From positions 4,402,001 to 4,466,000 of the forward strand of contig NC_061458.1 in assembly GCF_022581195.2 (NCBI RefSeq): a stretch of 64,000 nucleotides of DNA, given 5' to 3'. The notes under the pieces were generated by a model, which saw only the letters and a program-made list of their open reading frames with translations, was not told where the DNA came from and ran no database searches. Made by a program: the position numbers and the translations under genes. This document shows positions 12,056 to 23,989 of this stretch, one piece after another; the stretch's first letter is position 1; each line of letters starts with the position of its first letter. The DNA is from Helicoverpa zea (taxonomy: Eukaryota > Arthropoda > Insecta > Lepidoptera > Noctuidae).

Positions 12056-13507
12056 TTATTCTATACCCAATCCTTTTCTCAGTCTTATAAAAGACACGAC
12101 TGGTAAAGGTTTTGTCAACAAGTCTGCCAACTGGTTACCTGTGGAAATATAATTTAATTTTATTACATTTTTCTCAACTTGTTCTCTAGAGAAATGATAT
12201 TTTATATCTATGTGTTTGGACCTTTTATGACTTGTTGGATTATTAGCTATGCTAATACATCCGTTATTATCTTCATATAAAATAATGGGCTTATTAATTT
12301 TTAAGTTTATGCTTTCTGCCAGAGACTTAAGCCATAATGCTTCTTTAACAGCTTCATATAAAGCCATATATTCGGATTCAGTAGACGAGACCGCTACTGA
12401 TGTTTGTCTCTTTGTACACCATGTAATTGTATTTTGATCAAATAATTTAAACACATATCCAGTAGTGCTTTTCCTATCATTACAATCGTGGCCACCCCAA
12501 TCTGAGTCGACATATCCACTTAGGATGTTATTGTAATTATTTCTTGTATATGTTAACTTCAAATCAATTGTGCCTTTGATATATCTTAAAACTCGCTTTA
12601 AGCATAACCACAATTCTTTATTGTTCTTATTTGTGTACCGACTTAAAATATTTACGCATGTACTTAAGTCCGGACGCGTACAAAGCATAATGTACATTAA
12701 ACAACCGATCAGGTGACGGCATGGTGCGTCACACTTCTTATCAGCGTTAAGAGCTTCATAGTTTAATTTAAGCTCCATCGGTGTGTTTATAGGATTGCAA
12801 TCACTCATATTAAATTTATTCAAAACGGTTTTAATGTAAGCACTTTGGTCTAAAGTAATTTTATCATGGTGTCTCTCTATTTTAATGCCCAAAAATAATT
12901 TGATATCGTGTAAGTCGGTCATTTCGAATTTAGTCATTAAATATGCTTTGAAATTATTCATTGTTTGCAAATCTGCACATGCTATAACCAAATCATCGAC
13001 GTACAAGATTACGTAAATATTTTTAGAAATGTCTCCTTTACCTTTCATATATATACACCTATCTACTGGGGAGTTCTGAAAAACTATTTCTTTGAGACAT
13101 TGTTCAAATGTTTCGTACCAACATCTAGCTGATTGTTTTAAGCCATAAAGAGCTTTGTTTAATTTGCATACGTAATTATCTTTACATTTTACACCTTCAG
13201 GAACTTTCATGTAGATTTCTTCCTTTAGTGTACCATTTAGAAATGCTGTTTTTACATCCATATGATGAATCAGTAAATTATATTGATTTGCGTAGCTAAT
13301 TAAGAATCTAAAGCTTGCTATTCTAGCAACTGGTGCAAATGTTTCATTATAATCACTAAGATATTCTTGACTGAAACCTCTAGCGACAAGACGTGCCTTA
13401 TATCTTGAAGGTTGACCTGAAACGTCATTTTTAATAGTGAATATCCATTTACAGTCTACAATATTTTTATTTGATGGTTTTGGTACTAATGTCCATGTAT
13501 TATTTTT
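12056..13507 (-). pseudogene. Copia reverse transcriptase and RNase H region
   Basis: The frame runs from just after the nonsense codon at 13508-13510 to a stop near 12056; the first ATG is at 13261 (MDVKTAFLNGTLKEEIYMK). It shows copia reverse transcriptase motifs: MDVKTAFLNG, ALYGLKQSARCW, the catalytic YVDDLV, and RPDLS. RNase H follows with GYVDSDWGG, KSTTGYVF, STESEYMAL, LYEDNNGC and KHIDIKYHF. It lies in the same frame as the gag ORF, so one in-frame TAG separates what was a single polyprotein. No other break is seen in this half. Confidence 0.9.
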
Positions 13508-15157
13508 CTAAAGAGAATTGAGTTCTTCTCTGACTGCTTTTTCCCACTGATTCCTATCGTTCAGAGATTTAATTTCATTTAATGATTTTGGTATATTACT
13601 TGTGATGGATAACGCACTATAGACATCATAGTCATTTTCATTATATGATTTACGCGAACATGTTTTCAGTCTTTCACTTCTTCGTAAATTTAAAAATTCA
13701 TCAGGTTTATCCTGATTTTTGTGTTTCAAACTACTCTCAGATTCATTTTCAGGTTCATTCGGTATTTCATGACTACCGATTTTTCGAATTTTACTTGTAC
13801 TGCATTCATCAGATTGAGAGCTATCTGATTTAGGGCCAGAACTATGAGACTTATAAGACACTGATTTTGTTACGGAGTCATTATCAGTTTCGTCTTGGGA
13901 ATATGTATTATTACTCCGTTCAGGTCGTAATGAAGGCCTAGATTCGATAAAATTAGTCTCATCAATTACAACGTCCCTTACAGTTTCATATTTTTCGAAT
14001 TCTGTATTCCAAACTTTATAACCATTGGGTTCATAACCTACCAGTATTCCTTGCACTTCTGTTTGACTGATAAGATTTATGTTTCCCCTTTTAGTTGCTG
14101 AAATAAATGTATTGTTTTTAGCTACTGAAATTTTTAAAGGAGGATTTAAACATTCAAACGATGTGAAGAGATCATCTCTATTTGTGATGTGATCAGACGC
14201 TCCTGAATCTAATAGGAATTTAATTGTCGAGTGGTCTTTTTCATAATGGTATGCGCTTGTCATGAACGCAAATCCTGAAAAAGAAGAATTCGAGGTCGTT
14301 CCCTCTTGCAGGGCAATAGTTTGGACTTGTCTTGTCCTTTCTGGGGCATTGTTTTGTATATTTGTCTGTCTTTTGAAATAGAAACAATCCTGTTTCTTGT
14401 GTCCTTTGCGTCCACAGTAATGACATTTCACAAATTTTTGTTTGTTTGTTTTCTTGAATGTTGTATTCTTCAAATAGTTTTGTTTTGTGCGATTGTATCT
14501 GTTTTTATTATATTTTTCTTCAACATGGAGTATCTTTAAACTGGTATCACGACTCTCGTTTTTTAATTTTACTTCGTGATCTAATAGTCTAGTTTTTACA
14601 AAACCGAGAGTGATATTTTCTTCAGATAGTGTCTCAATTGCAGTGATAACGCCATCATATGTATTCGGGAGAGTAAGTAATAAATGAGCTACTTTGTCCG
14701 TTTCCTCTAATTTAGCTCCAGCAGCTGATAATTCTGTCAGCTGATCGTCAAATGTTGAGAAGTGTTTGATCAAGGGTATATCGGCTTTTAATTTTAATCC
14801 CAATAATTGTTTTCTCAGCGCTAATTGAGTTGCTACACTTTTCCTTTCATAGATCGCGTCAAAATGTTTAAAAACTGCTTGAGCAGTCCCATTTTCATTA
14901 ATATAATTAAGATATGAGTCCGCCAAATATTCGACTATAATACTTTTGGCTGCCTTATTATTCTTTTCCCACTCAGCGGATCGCGTTCCAGGAATTTCTT
15001 CGTCAATAACACTGAGCAAGTTTAACTCTGAAAGCAGTGTACGAATTCTAAATTTCCATACACTGTACTTTTCTCCATTAAAAGGCTTAATGTTTCTTTT
15101 CACTTTTTCCATTGTCACAACTTTATTTTTATTTACAACTATGCACTTTACTGTCAC
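13508..15157 (-). pseudogene. Copia gag, protease start and integrase tail, joined by a deletion
   Basis: A 549-codon frame. The N-terminal half is a copia-type Gag (FNGEKYSVWKFRIRTLL), followed by a CCHC zinc knuckle (CHYCGRKGHKKQDC) and the aspartic protease signature (LLDSGASDHIT). Shortly after, the reading jumps to the segment that normally follows integrase (LVGYEPNGYKVWNTEFEKYE) and the RRSERL linker before reverse transcriptase. The jump is in frame, so the deletion left the frame open. The frame ends at a TAG where the family continues into the polymerase. Confidence 0.9.
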
Positions 15158-15198
15158 TACGCACTACTGAATGTTCTCACTACTAAATGTCCTTTTTC

Positions 15199-15215
15199 GC
15201 ACTGGGCCCATAACC
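15199..15215 (-). other. Copia primer-binding site (initiator tRNA-Met internal type)
   Basis: Directly inside the 5' LTR the minus strand reads GGTTATGGGCCCAGTGC, resembling the known copia primer site, which pairs with the anticodon-loop region of initiator tRNA-Met (a half-tRNA primer) rather than its 3' end. Confidence 0.7.
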
Positions 15216-15431
15216 TATAGGAGGTATGGGATTAAAAGAAATAATATACTAATTTGATATTGAAATATTTATTCTATACTTTAAATGGTACTTGGAAGCA
15301 ATACGTCCGTCTAACAAGATCCCGTGACGCAGTGTGTGTAGAGTTAAATAAACAGTAGATTGTTCAGATAGAACAAAGAACAATGTTATCGAAAGTTAGG
15401 GGTATTAGTTTTTGCTTTATATAATCCAACA
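15216..15431 (-). repeat. 5' LTR of the copia element
   Basis: 216 bp and identical to the LTR at 11597-11812. The minus-strand start TGTTGGATTATATAAAGC carries a TATA-like word that could serve as the element promoter. The outer flank is the GTTTA duplication. Confidence 0.95.
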
Positions 15432-15436
15432 GTTTA

Positions 15437-17359
15437 CAGGTCAACTATTAAAAAAAACATGTTATTCCTAGGAACTTACTTGTGCCTATGCTAGTCGAGT
15501 AGTTGCGCTAAATTATAAAGCCGTACCTATTAACTTTTATCATTATATGCTAAAGTAAGAAGTAGCGCACTGTTGTAAGTATTTTTAGACACTAGATAAA
15601 TACTAATCGCCTAAGAACCAAATTATGAGGATATTTATTTATTTTTGAATAATACCATATGTAGGTACCACGGTACTCACCACTGCTCAAAAATGCATAA
15701 ATTACTTAGTTTACTTATCAACCAGAAAAAAAATAGAGACAGATTAAATACCCCTCAACTACTTTCCAACGGCGAAAATATCTCAAATATTCCCTAACAT
15801 TTTCTTTTTGGGAAAAGCAAACCGATCCGCAATTTCGGCAATGAAATGGTGAAATTCTAGTTTATCTAACATGCTTACCTCAAGATCTTATTCCAATATT
15901 CTTATTTTTCCTCCTGATAATAAATATTTGTTATAAAATAATCCTTCCTGTAACTGAAGATCTTTTCTGTGTTAAAATGTCGTTTAAAATAGTTTTATGT
16001 TTTTTCACGAGAATTAAGTAAAATAGATGGATGAAAACGAGAAAATTCATATTTTTTTGTTATGCAATAACTCTGATTAATGAATAGGTAGAATCACCAG
16101 TCAATGAATAGTGGCCCAATTAATTACTGAACGTGCGAAAATGCCATTAAATTATTTTAAACACTACTCACTTATCTTAATATTATTCAACACAATGATT
16201 CGATAAAAAGTCGCGAACTCTTAAACGAATACTTAATGCTTAGTCGTTAGTATTTAAGTACAGATGAATCAACAAACTTGCCCTCAGTTGACGACGAGAT
16301 TTCTTGTGGGAAACTACCTACCAAGCCTTACTAATAGAAATCTAGCAAAATATTATACCAATATAAATACTCTACGGTTCGGTTATAAAGTGGTGCTAAG
16401 TTTTCAGTATTATTTTGTGGTGAAACGGCAAAGTTTTTATTTTAAAAAAATAATTCACAGGTATGTTCCTTTTATTTCCAAATTATTAACTTAGAATTAC
16501 TTACTTTTCCCAATCTGACCAGTATTTTTGAGTTTAGATTAATACGAATTTAAAGAAACTAAATTATTCAGAATTATATTATTTCATTGTTTGTTTTGTA
16601 CAATAAATGCTCTGTGCAACAGTAACAGTATGCAGTATTGTGTAAATATATTGGTATGGTGAATTTGTATGTACCTATTAGTTATTAAGTATTGTAATGT
16701 ACGATATATGTGTATTTGCATTTTTATGGGCCCTAGTTGCCTGAAATAAAGGAATAAATAAAGTAAATAATTAAGTAGTCAGTCGGAAATTAAGAACCTG
16801 AATAAAATGCTATATTTTTAAACAGCCCCTTTGACGTTGCAAATCTTTCGTTTTAGGAACGAAAGATTACCAACAATCTATTGTACCTACTTATTTGTAC
16901 CTATCTATTTTCTTATTGTATCGATCATTTTATTATTATCTTTGACCTTTATTGCCACGTGTGTATGGATGATAACATTCTCGCAGGATCTATGTAAGTC
17001 GCAATTAAGTGAAATAATGGAATGGAGTATAATTTGAACAGAATCCCTAAGATAATAAATGTCTTAAATCTCTATAAATATTTACGAAGCACAATAAGCG
17101 ATTTCAAGAAATTTTATGACTGTTATTTTCATTTTACTCTTAAATAACTCCAGTGTGTTACTTAATTTTATTTCGATTTGCAGTGATTATTACATTAGAT
17201 AAATAAACAATGTGTTCTAAAATTGTTACTTCAGTTCCAAGCGCATTATACAGCAAAAAATCAACAAAAACAATTTAAATTGTGAAATACAATTATGCGA
17301 ATGTTCAAAATTTACCGCGTTTGGTTTCCAGATTATACAAAATCAAAACATCAGATTTC
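15437..17359. other. Intergenic upstream of Sam-S, no gene seen
   Basis: AT-rich DNA with no coding-like frame. A small hairpin-capable inverted pair at about 16846-16868 (AATCTTTCGTT / AACGAAAGATT) is the only structure I noted. The Sam-S promoter begins near 17360. Confidence 0.4.
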
Positions 17360-17361
17360 AA

Positions 17362-17449
17362 CCAATAGCAGCGTTCAGCACCATCGGCTGCGAGAATTCT
17401 GATTGGTGAATAAGAATTGCTCTGTGGCGCCTCTCCGACCTTATAAATA
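17362..17449 (+). promoter_or_regulatory. Sam-S: Sam-S core promoter: two CCAAT boxes and a TATA box
   Basis: CCAAT at 17362-17366, an inverted copy (ATTGG) at 17402-17406, and TATAAATA at 17442-17449. Transcription should start near 17470-17480, giving a 5' UTR of about 60-70 bases before the ATG at 17541. CCAAT plus TATA spacing of this kind suits strong regulated expression. The start site itself is inferred from spacing. Confidence 0.7.
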
Positions 17450-17540
17450 TCGGCGCGATCACAAACCAGACCTCTTTTCCACAGTGTTAATTCAAGGGGA
17501 CTCTTTCGGGTTATTTTTGTGAGCTAACTCTAAATTCAGA

Positions 17541-20500
17541 ATGCCGGAGACCTCAAAAATGAATGGATACGCAAAAACAAACGGACACAGCTATGATATG
17601 GAAGAAGGATCAGTGTTTTTATTCACATCAGAATCCGTCGGCGAGGGCCACCCAGGTTAGTTTTCTTCAATAACTACTAATGCAGGAATTGTTCGTAGAA
17701 AAATGGCCGCCTTAGCATGTGCGTAGATAAAGTATAAATAGGATTTCTTTTGTTTACATTATTACCTGCAGTAGAGCTAGAAAAGCAGGGATTGTCCGGC
17801 AATAACACACTCTTGCTGACATGCTTTATTCAATGGCAATGTTTTGTTACATCATGGTTCTCGCAGCTATTATCGCAATTTACATTTGTCAAAATAATCG
17901 CAACACGTGGTCCGGGCCAAACAACGTTGAAATTTAATGATAATTATACACTTGCGCTTTTTCTTGTATTTACTATTTATTATGATTGTTTTATTTCAGA
18001 CAAAATGTGCGATCAAATTAGTGATGCTATCTTAGACGCACATCTGAGGCAGGACCCTGACGCAAAAGTAGCATGCGGTAAGTGTCATAATATCGTGAAA
18101 TCATATTATTCCATAAAAATATAGTAATACGTTTTGCTAATTATGGTGCTTTATTATCAGAAACGGTGACAAAAACCGGAATGGTGCTATTGTGCGGTGA
18201 AATCACTTCCAAAGCTAATGTTGACTACCAAAAGGTTGTCAGAGAGACGGTGAAGCACATTGGCTATGATGACTCCTCCAAAGGTATGTAAACATTATCC
18301 TTGGACCACTGATCGTTACCAGAGGTACACAGATGCAGCTCTTTGGCTTTTAGCCAGTGCTATGTAGACAAATTCTAATTTAACTTCCCTCATAGTAATG
18401 TATGAATATTATTCCGTGCACACTAGGTTTTGATTGGCGAACACTAAATTTACTAGTGGCTATTGAAGAGCAAAGTCCAAACATAGCTGGTGGAGTATAT
18501 CAACAAAGAGAGGAATTAGATATTGGGGCTGGAGATCAGGTACAAATTGAATAAGAATTGCTGCACGGAACAACTCTTGGGTCTATTGGCTATTTTGTGG
18601 ACTATAATTCGGTTTACATTCTGCATGATTTACAGAATGAAATATGATAAAAACTATGGGTTTTCATAAATCACTATTGTCATAAAAATCATAAATTGTC
18701 AATCACAATGCATTACAATTGTCAGACAGTATAATATGATGGTGCATGAATATTTTAATAGTTTGTCTGACTGCACAAAGTGTCATTTGATCCTCTATAA
18801 TCATAGTCATAAGTTTGCCATTAATTTGTACTAAAATAAGCATGTTGGGATCAGGTTTTGATTACAAGACCTGCTGCGTGATGCTTGCCTTGGACCAGCA
18901 GTCTCCAAACATTGCCGCTGGTGTGCATGAGAACAGAAATGATGACGAAGTTGGGGCAGGAGATCAGGTATGTTCAAATAATCATGTCTAACCATAACAT
19001 TAATATACCCATTTGGGATGAACTGGGTATTCAGTGCAGAGCATTATTAAAAAAAGGGTATTCATTCATTTCAAAATTTAACAAAGTTGACAAAAGTTAA
19101 GCCACTATCTATAAATTGTCAGTGAGGGTTATCACTAACAAAAATCCAGGAAACATTCAATGATTTCATATAATACACTTGTAACTTAGTTATGCGATTG
19201 ATAAATATGATTCACAAGTATAATGTTTTCTTACCTCTCACTTGGGAAAAATCCATGTGAAAATTTGTTTGCAATTATTGTGCAATGTTGAGGATAACTA
19301 AATTTCCTTATTACCTTGCTTCTTGGGTGTCTTGTGATTTTCTTGTAATATTTATTGTGTGCAATCAAAAACATTGGTTGTAATAAAAAAATCGAGATTA
19401 TGAAAATACCTAATAATCCAAAATCAAACCTACAGTGATTTGTGTATACCATTTTAAATTTATTTGCTTCTTCCAGGGATTAATGTTTGGCTATGCAACA
19501 GATGAAACTGAAGAATGCATGCCTCTGACAGTTGTGCTTGCACACAGACTCAACCAGAAAATAGCTGAACTACGACGAAACGGCGAGTTCTGGTGGGCCC
19601 GCCCGGATTCAAAGACCCAGGTAAATAATTACTGCATGCATATTCTGTATCTGTAATGTTTACTTGCCCCTACTGTAACTGTGATAAAAAATGTTTAAAA
19701 CACTGTATTTGTATCAAACAGACTGATACTGACTCAAGATAAAAGTATTTGTATGACCTCTGCAGCTATTTGGCATGCTTACTTATGTCAAAGGCTAAAA
19801 TTTATTATTATTGATTATTTTATTTTTGTAAACTTACCTTATCTTTATAGAATGTCATAAACAAGAATAAACTTTAGGCTTAAAGTCATAATAATTATGA
19901 TCTATGATACTTCTTCCGGTTCCATTTTTTTTCTTAAGAATTACAATAATTTTATGGTCTTTCACTCCCTAGAAAAATTTAAAATACATAGCTGGCATGG
20001 TGCGAAATTGTAAGTTGAGCAGACCCAGCAGGTCATTTCAATAGCCAAAGGCTAATTGTCTGCTACAATGTAACAATACATTGTTTCGCTCTTTGACCCT
20101 ATTGCTGTGCAACATTATAAGTAGCTTTGATTGATGCATATTGGTGTCGAGACAGTTAGGTATTCTGCAGGCCAATTAAGCCTTGTAAATCAGAACAAGT
20201 AACGGTGAACTGCTTCAATAATTCTGTCACTTTGGTGTTTTTCCTGTCTTGATCATATTCTGGTATAATATCACACGTGAGATGGTAGAGCCTTTGAATC
20301 CAAAATAGGGAAGGGAATATTTTGATATACTTACTCAAATTATTTATTCATATTGCCCAGTTGCCATGCATATTTTAATTTGGGACCCACCATGTTCAAC
20401 AATGAATTTTACGATGAGCTTACTAAACAAAACTCAAGAGTATCATGTTCTTTATAATGTGGTTCCTGTTCATGCAAAAGATCACATGACGTAATCAATG

Positions 20501-23500
20501 TCTAATATTTCAATTGTTGTTTAATGAGTGAGTGATAAAACTGACACCAGTGTCAAGCGACATTTGAGATCGTCTATTATAAGTGGGAGTATGTATGAGC
20601 GCCACACAATGAGAATGTAAAAATGTTAAGTCGTAGTTTCTACGCGCTTCTTATCTTTACATGTACGTTTTATTTATTCATGTGTTATTCGTATATATTT
20701 TAAAACAGTAAACTTAATGCAAGGTAATTAAAAAAGTATTTCTAAATACAAAAATACAATGTGATATACGTTTTTATTTCATTTCTGAATTGGAATAAAG
20801 TCAGTTGCTTCCTGAAATATGTAGGTAATAATATAATTAATAGTTTTACCAAAATGTGGGTGGATTGTTGGCCACGAATCACATAATCAGTCGAATTTTA
20901 AAAATATCCTGTAGCTAATGCTGCAAATACAATCTGGCCTTCCTCCTCCGTTTAATTATTTTATATACTACCATTACCATTTACATTAAACTACATACAT
21001 AAACGTTGTGATTTGTTACAGGTGACTTGCGAGTACGTGTTCGCTGGTGGCGCCACAGTGCCGCAGAGAGTTCACACTCTCGTTGTCTCCCTGCAACACT
21101 CAGAAAAGGTACAAATACTCACATAATGTACTCATTATGCAGGCACCCAAAGTCATAAACATTTTAACACAATCAAGATACGGAACATAAAGAAAAAATC
21201 AATTATTTCTTTAATAGCATACATACTTTTTATTAAATATTTCGTCATATCACATTATCATCTGTGAATAATTTCCTTAGCACACGAGTAATTTTCTTGA
21301 TAAACCTTACGCACAAGTGAATCATAGCATCACTAATGTATCCATTTCATGGAGATAAGTTTTTAGGCTACATATCAGCTAATTACGTCATGCTTGTGTA
21401 ATAAAAAGTAAGTTTCGTAGGTAATGTTATACTTTAAACAAGGAACATCTGATAATAGTAGGCCGTGACCTGTGACGACATGGCGATTACAACAGTTGAT
21501 TATTGAAATTAATTTTGTAGATCACTCTGGAGACGTTGCGTGAAGAGATCAGGGAGAAGGTTATTAAGGAAGTTATCCCAGCTCACTACATCGATGAGAA
21601 AACTGTCATTCACATCAACCCTTGCGGTCTATTCATCATTGGAGGACCACAGGTATGTAACATAGCAAAAGCAATAGAATATTCATCATCATCATCAGCC
21701 TATCGCAGTCCACTGCTGGACACAGGCCTCTCCAAGTGCACGCCACTGAGATCGATTTTCGGCTTCTTCGAATATTCAATTATATTTTATTTTAATAATC
21801 TTATTTTTACCATTTCATCAATATATAAGAATAAATAAAAAATAAATATTTAATACATTGCAAAATAAATTACATAATCAACAAATGATCGTAGAGCTTA
21901 GTTAAGACAAGGCGTTCTAGTGTATTGTAGTCAGTTACGTGTAAATACACTTTTAATGCTTCGTGGGGCAGGAGTCGGCCCGCGTGATAAAATTGTATGC
22001 ACCTGATCTAATCTATCGTTCTGTACGAAGATTTATACAATATATTTGTTTCCCCTTGGTTTCGGAAACTTTTCCTCGTATCTGCACAAAATATGGTTAC
22101 TTGGAGATAGTCAAGCTACCCAATAATAAAATAATTTTTCAAATCATCTCAATAGTTTTAGAGCCCTAAAAGATTAGCGGAAATGCCATTAGGCAGGTAG
22201 GTCTGGCGTCTTCTTGTAGATCAATTAGTGGGACAGTACGTGTGACCAACCCTAATACTAACGAGGCGTTCGGGTATCTTGATACATCTGTCAATTGATT
22301 AATTAGTAATCTGGTTTAAAAGAAATGGGCGGTTTCCAAAGAAGACGTACGAGGGCAGAGCTGGTAACTATGCTCGTCTCGCGAACATCTGCATTTTGGC
22401 GCGCTACTTTCTTGGATTTTGCGTTATTATATCTCCGCTAGTAATTTTGTTCTCCATGGTACAAGGTACAAGTATAGAGGAAAGTTGTAATAATGTATGA
22501 TATGTTTCGCAGTCGGACGCGGGTCTGACGGGACGCAAGATCATCGTGGACACGTACGGCGGCTGGGGCGCGCACGGCGGCGGCGCCTTCAGCGGCAAGG
22601 ACTTCACCAAGGTGGACCGCTCCGCCGCCTACGCCGCCCGCTGGGTCGCCAAGTCGCTCGTCAAGGCCGGCCTCTGCCGCCGCTGCATGGTGCAGGTAAG
22701 CTATAGCACATGGTTTTCAAGGATTCTATCTCTTGAATTCAGGTCGGGTATCTGTTATTAGGGAGTCCACAGTCCAGAATTACCACCAGATTTATGTGGC
22801 CCTTGAGTTTGTTTCATAATAGTTTCTTCTGAATGTAGTCAGATAGGCAATACCGACTTCTTCTTGCTATTTATGAAAATGTTACGTGTTTGCAACTTTT
22901 TTGCAAAATAAATAATAATAAAATATCATAGTTTGAACTTACTTCTTTGACGTAACTAGCCATTATTTACGGACACAGGTTGTCAAACCACAATCTGGGT
23001 AGTCTATATTCTGTATCACAATGAGCCTTAGGAGCGAACAGATTAAATACTATGATATTAGCGTGTCCTACATGTTCTAACAAAGCGCAGACGAAAAAGG
23101 TTATTAACCGCAACGCGGTATTGCTCGTGTTTCTGACCCACATAATAAATTGCCAAAATAAGTGCACGGTTCTTTTACAAACCAGTATGTCTGACTTTAC
23201 TAGCAGGTGATTATTACCCAAAAACTTGTACCACATTGCTACACTGTACGTCATAACGTTTATCAAAGTCTAGATTAATAAACTCCACGGATTCAAACTT
23301 GTACTTTCAGTGGTCATTGTTTACTCAGACAAATTATCTTGAGGCAATCACCTCTGATGTAGGCGATCCAAATAAATGTTGCGTCAAATTTCGTGGCGAT
23401 GAGTGTACGTCACACTTCGTCAGTATTGTCGTGTCGTGACGCAGCGGTGCGTTTCCGTTGACGTATTTGTTACGGTTGTCTATTAGCGCCGCATTGTACT

Positions 23501-23989
23501 TTAACCCCGTTCAATCATCTGTCCTTTGACACGCATTCATTATGCAGATGCAGATGATTATCTCGAATGTTCTATTGACTAGCTCTATTCTGAAAATGAC
23601 AATTTTTAACGTCATCCATTCATATTATCAATATTCAATATTTAAAATGTATGTTGTTGACAGGTCGCATACGCCATTGGTGTAGCTGAGCCGCTGTCGA
23701 TCACTGTATTTGACTACGGAACTTCCCACAAGACACAGCAGCAACTGCTCGCTATTGTACAAAAGAACTTCGACTTACGACCGGGCAAAATTGTCAAGTG
23801 AGTTCTCTTACCAATGTTTTGAATTGTGGCTGGTTATTCATTATTTTGTATAAAATGCTAATATTAAATATTTTCTGTTTCAGGGAATTGAACCTCAGAG
23901 CACCCATATACCAGAGAACCAGTACTTATGGTCACTTCGGACGAGAAGGTTTTCCATGGGAGAATCCCAAACCGTTGGTTGTAGAATGA
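17541..23989 (+). CDS. Sam-S: S-adenosylmethionine synthetase (methionine adenosyltransferase)
   Basis: Makes S-adenosylmethionine from methionine and ATP in the cytosol, the methyl donor for most methylation and a source for polyamines. Ten coding positions: 17541-17655, 18000-18077, 18161-18283, then either 18427-18539 or 18855-18967, then 19477-19620, 21022-21108, 21521-21652, 22513-22695, 23664-23797, 23884-23989. All junctions keep frame and use GT-AG. The product is 404 residues; family members are about 395. Signatures: FTSESVGEGHPDK (ATP/methionine site), GAGDQG (split at an exon junction), KVDRSAAYAARW, GGGAFSGKD (family signature), YGHFGRE near the C-terminus. The first 20 residues are variable, as usual. 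The start is the only ATG in frame after the TATA box. Exon 8 is strikingly GC-rich. The gene ends tail to tail with the S28 protease gene. Confidence 0.97.
18427..18539 (+). other. Sam-S: Sam-S alternative exon 4a
   Basis: 113 bases, acceptor CACACTAG and donor GTACAA, encoding GFDWRTLNLLVAIEEQSPNI and then AGGVYQQREELDIGAGDQ. It keeps the catalytic-loop core QSPNIA and the ATP-binding GAGDQ but differs from the family consensus at many other sites. Its length and phase equal those of exon 4b; including both or neither would shift the frame, so only one can be used per mRNA. Confidence 0.85.
18855..18967 (+). other. Sam-S: Sam-S alternative exon 4b (consensus version)
   Basis: 113 bases, acceptor GGGATCAG and donor GTATGT, encoding GFDYKTCCVMLALDQQSPNI and then AAGVHENRNDDEVGAGDQ, close to the vertebrate enzyme (FDYKTCNVLVALEQQSP). 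It corresponds to residues about 106-143, which include the flexible loop that closes over the active site. It lies 315 bases after exon 4a. Confidence 0.9.
21677..21778 (-). mobile_element. Short LINE (RTE-type) 3' tail in Sam-S intron 7
   Basis: Duplication GAATATTCA at 21677-21685 and 21770-21778 flanks an 84-base insert. On the minus strand the insert reads GGCCTGTGTCCAGCAGTGGA, then a GATGATGATGA tail, the end of a common lepidopteran LINE. It is extremely 5'-truncated, and the host gene tolerates it in the intron. Confidence 0.8.

Larger units (their letters stand above)
11597..15431 (-). mobile_element. Ty1/copia LTR retrotransposon, recent but internally deleted
   Basis: Two 216-bp LTRs (11597-11812 and 15216-15431) read as identical over their whole length, and the element is flanked by the 5-base duplication GTTTA (11592-11596 and 15432-15436). 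On the minus strand the LTR begins TGTTGGATTATAT. A primer-binding site and polypurine tract lie in the expected places. Gag, zinc knuckle, protease start, the tail of integrase, reverse transcriptase and RNase H are present, but most of integrase and the end of protease are missing, so the copy cannot be autonomous. Identical LTRs point to a recent insertion. Confidence 0.95.
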
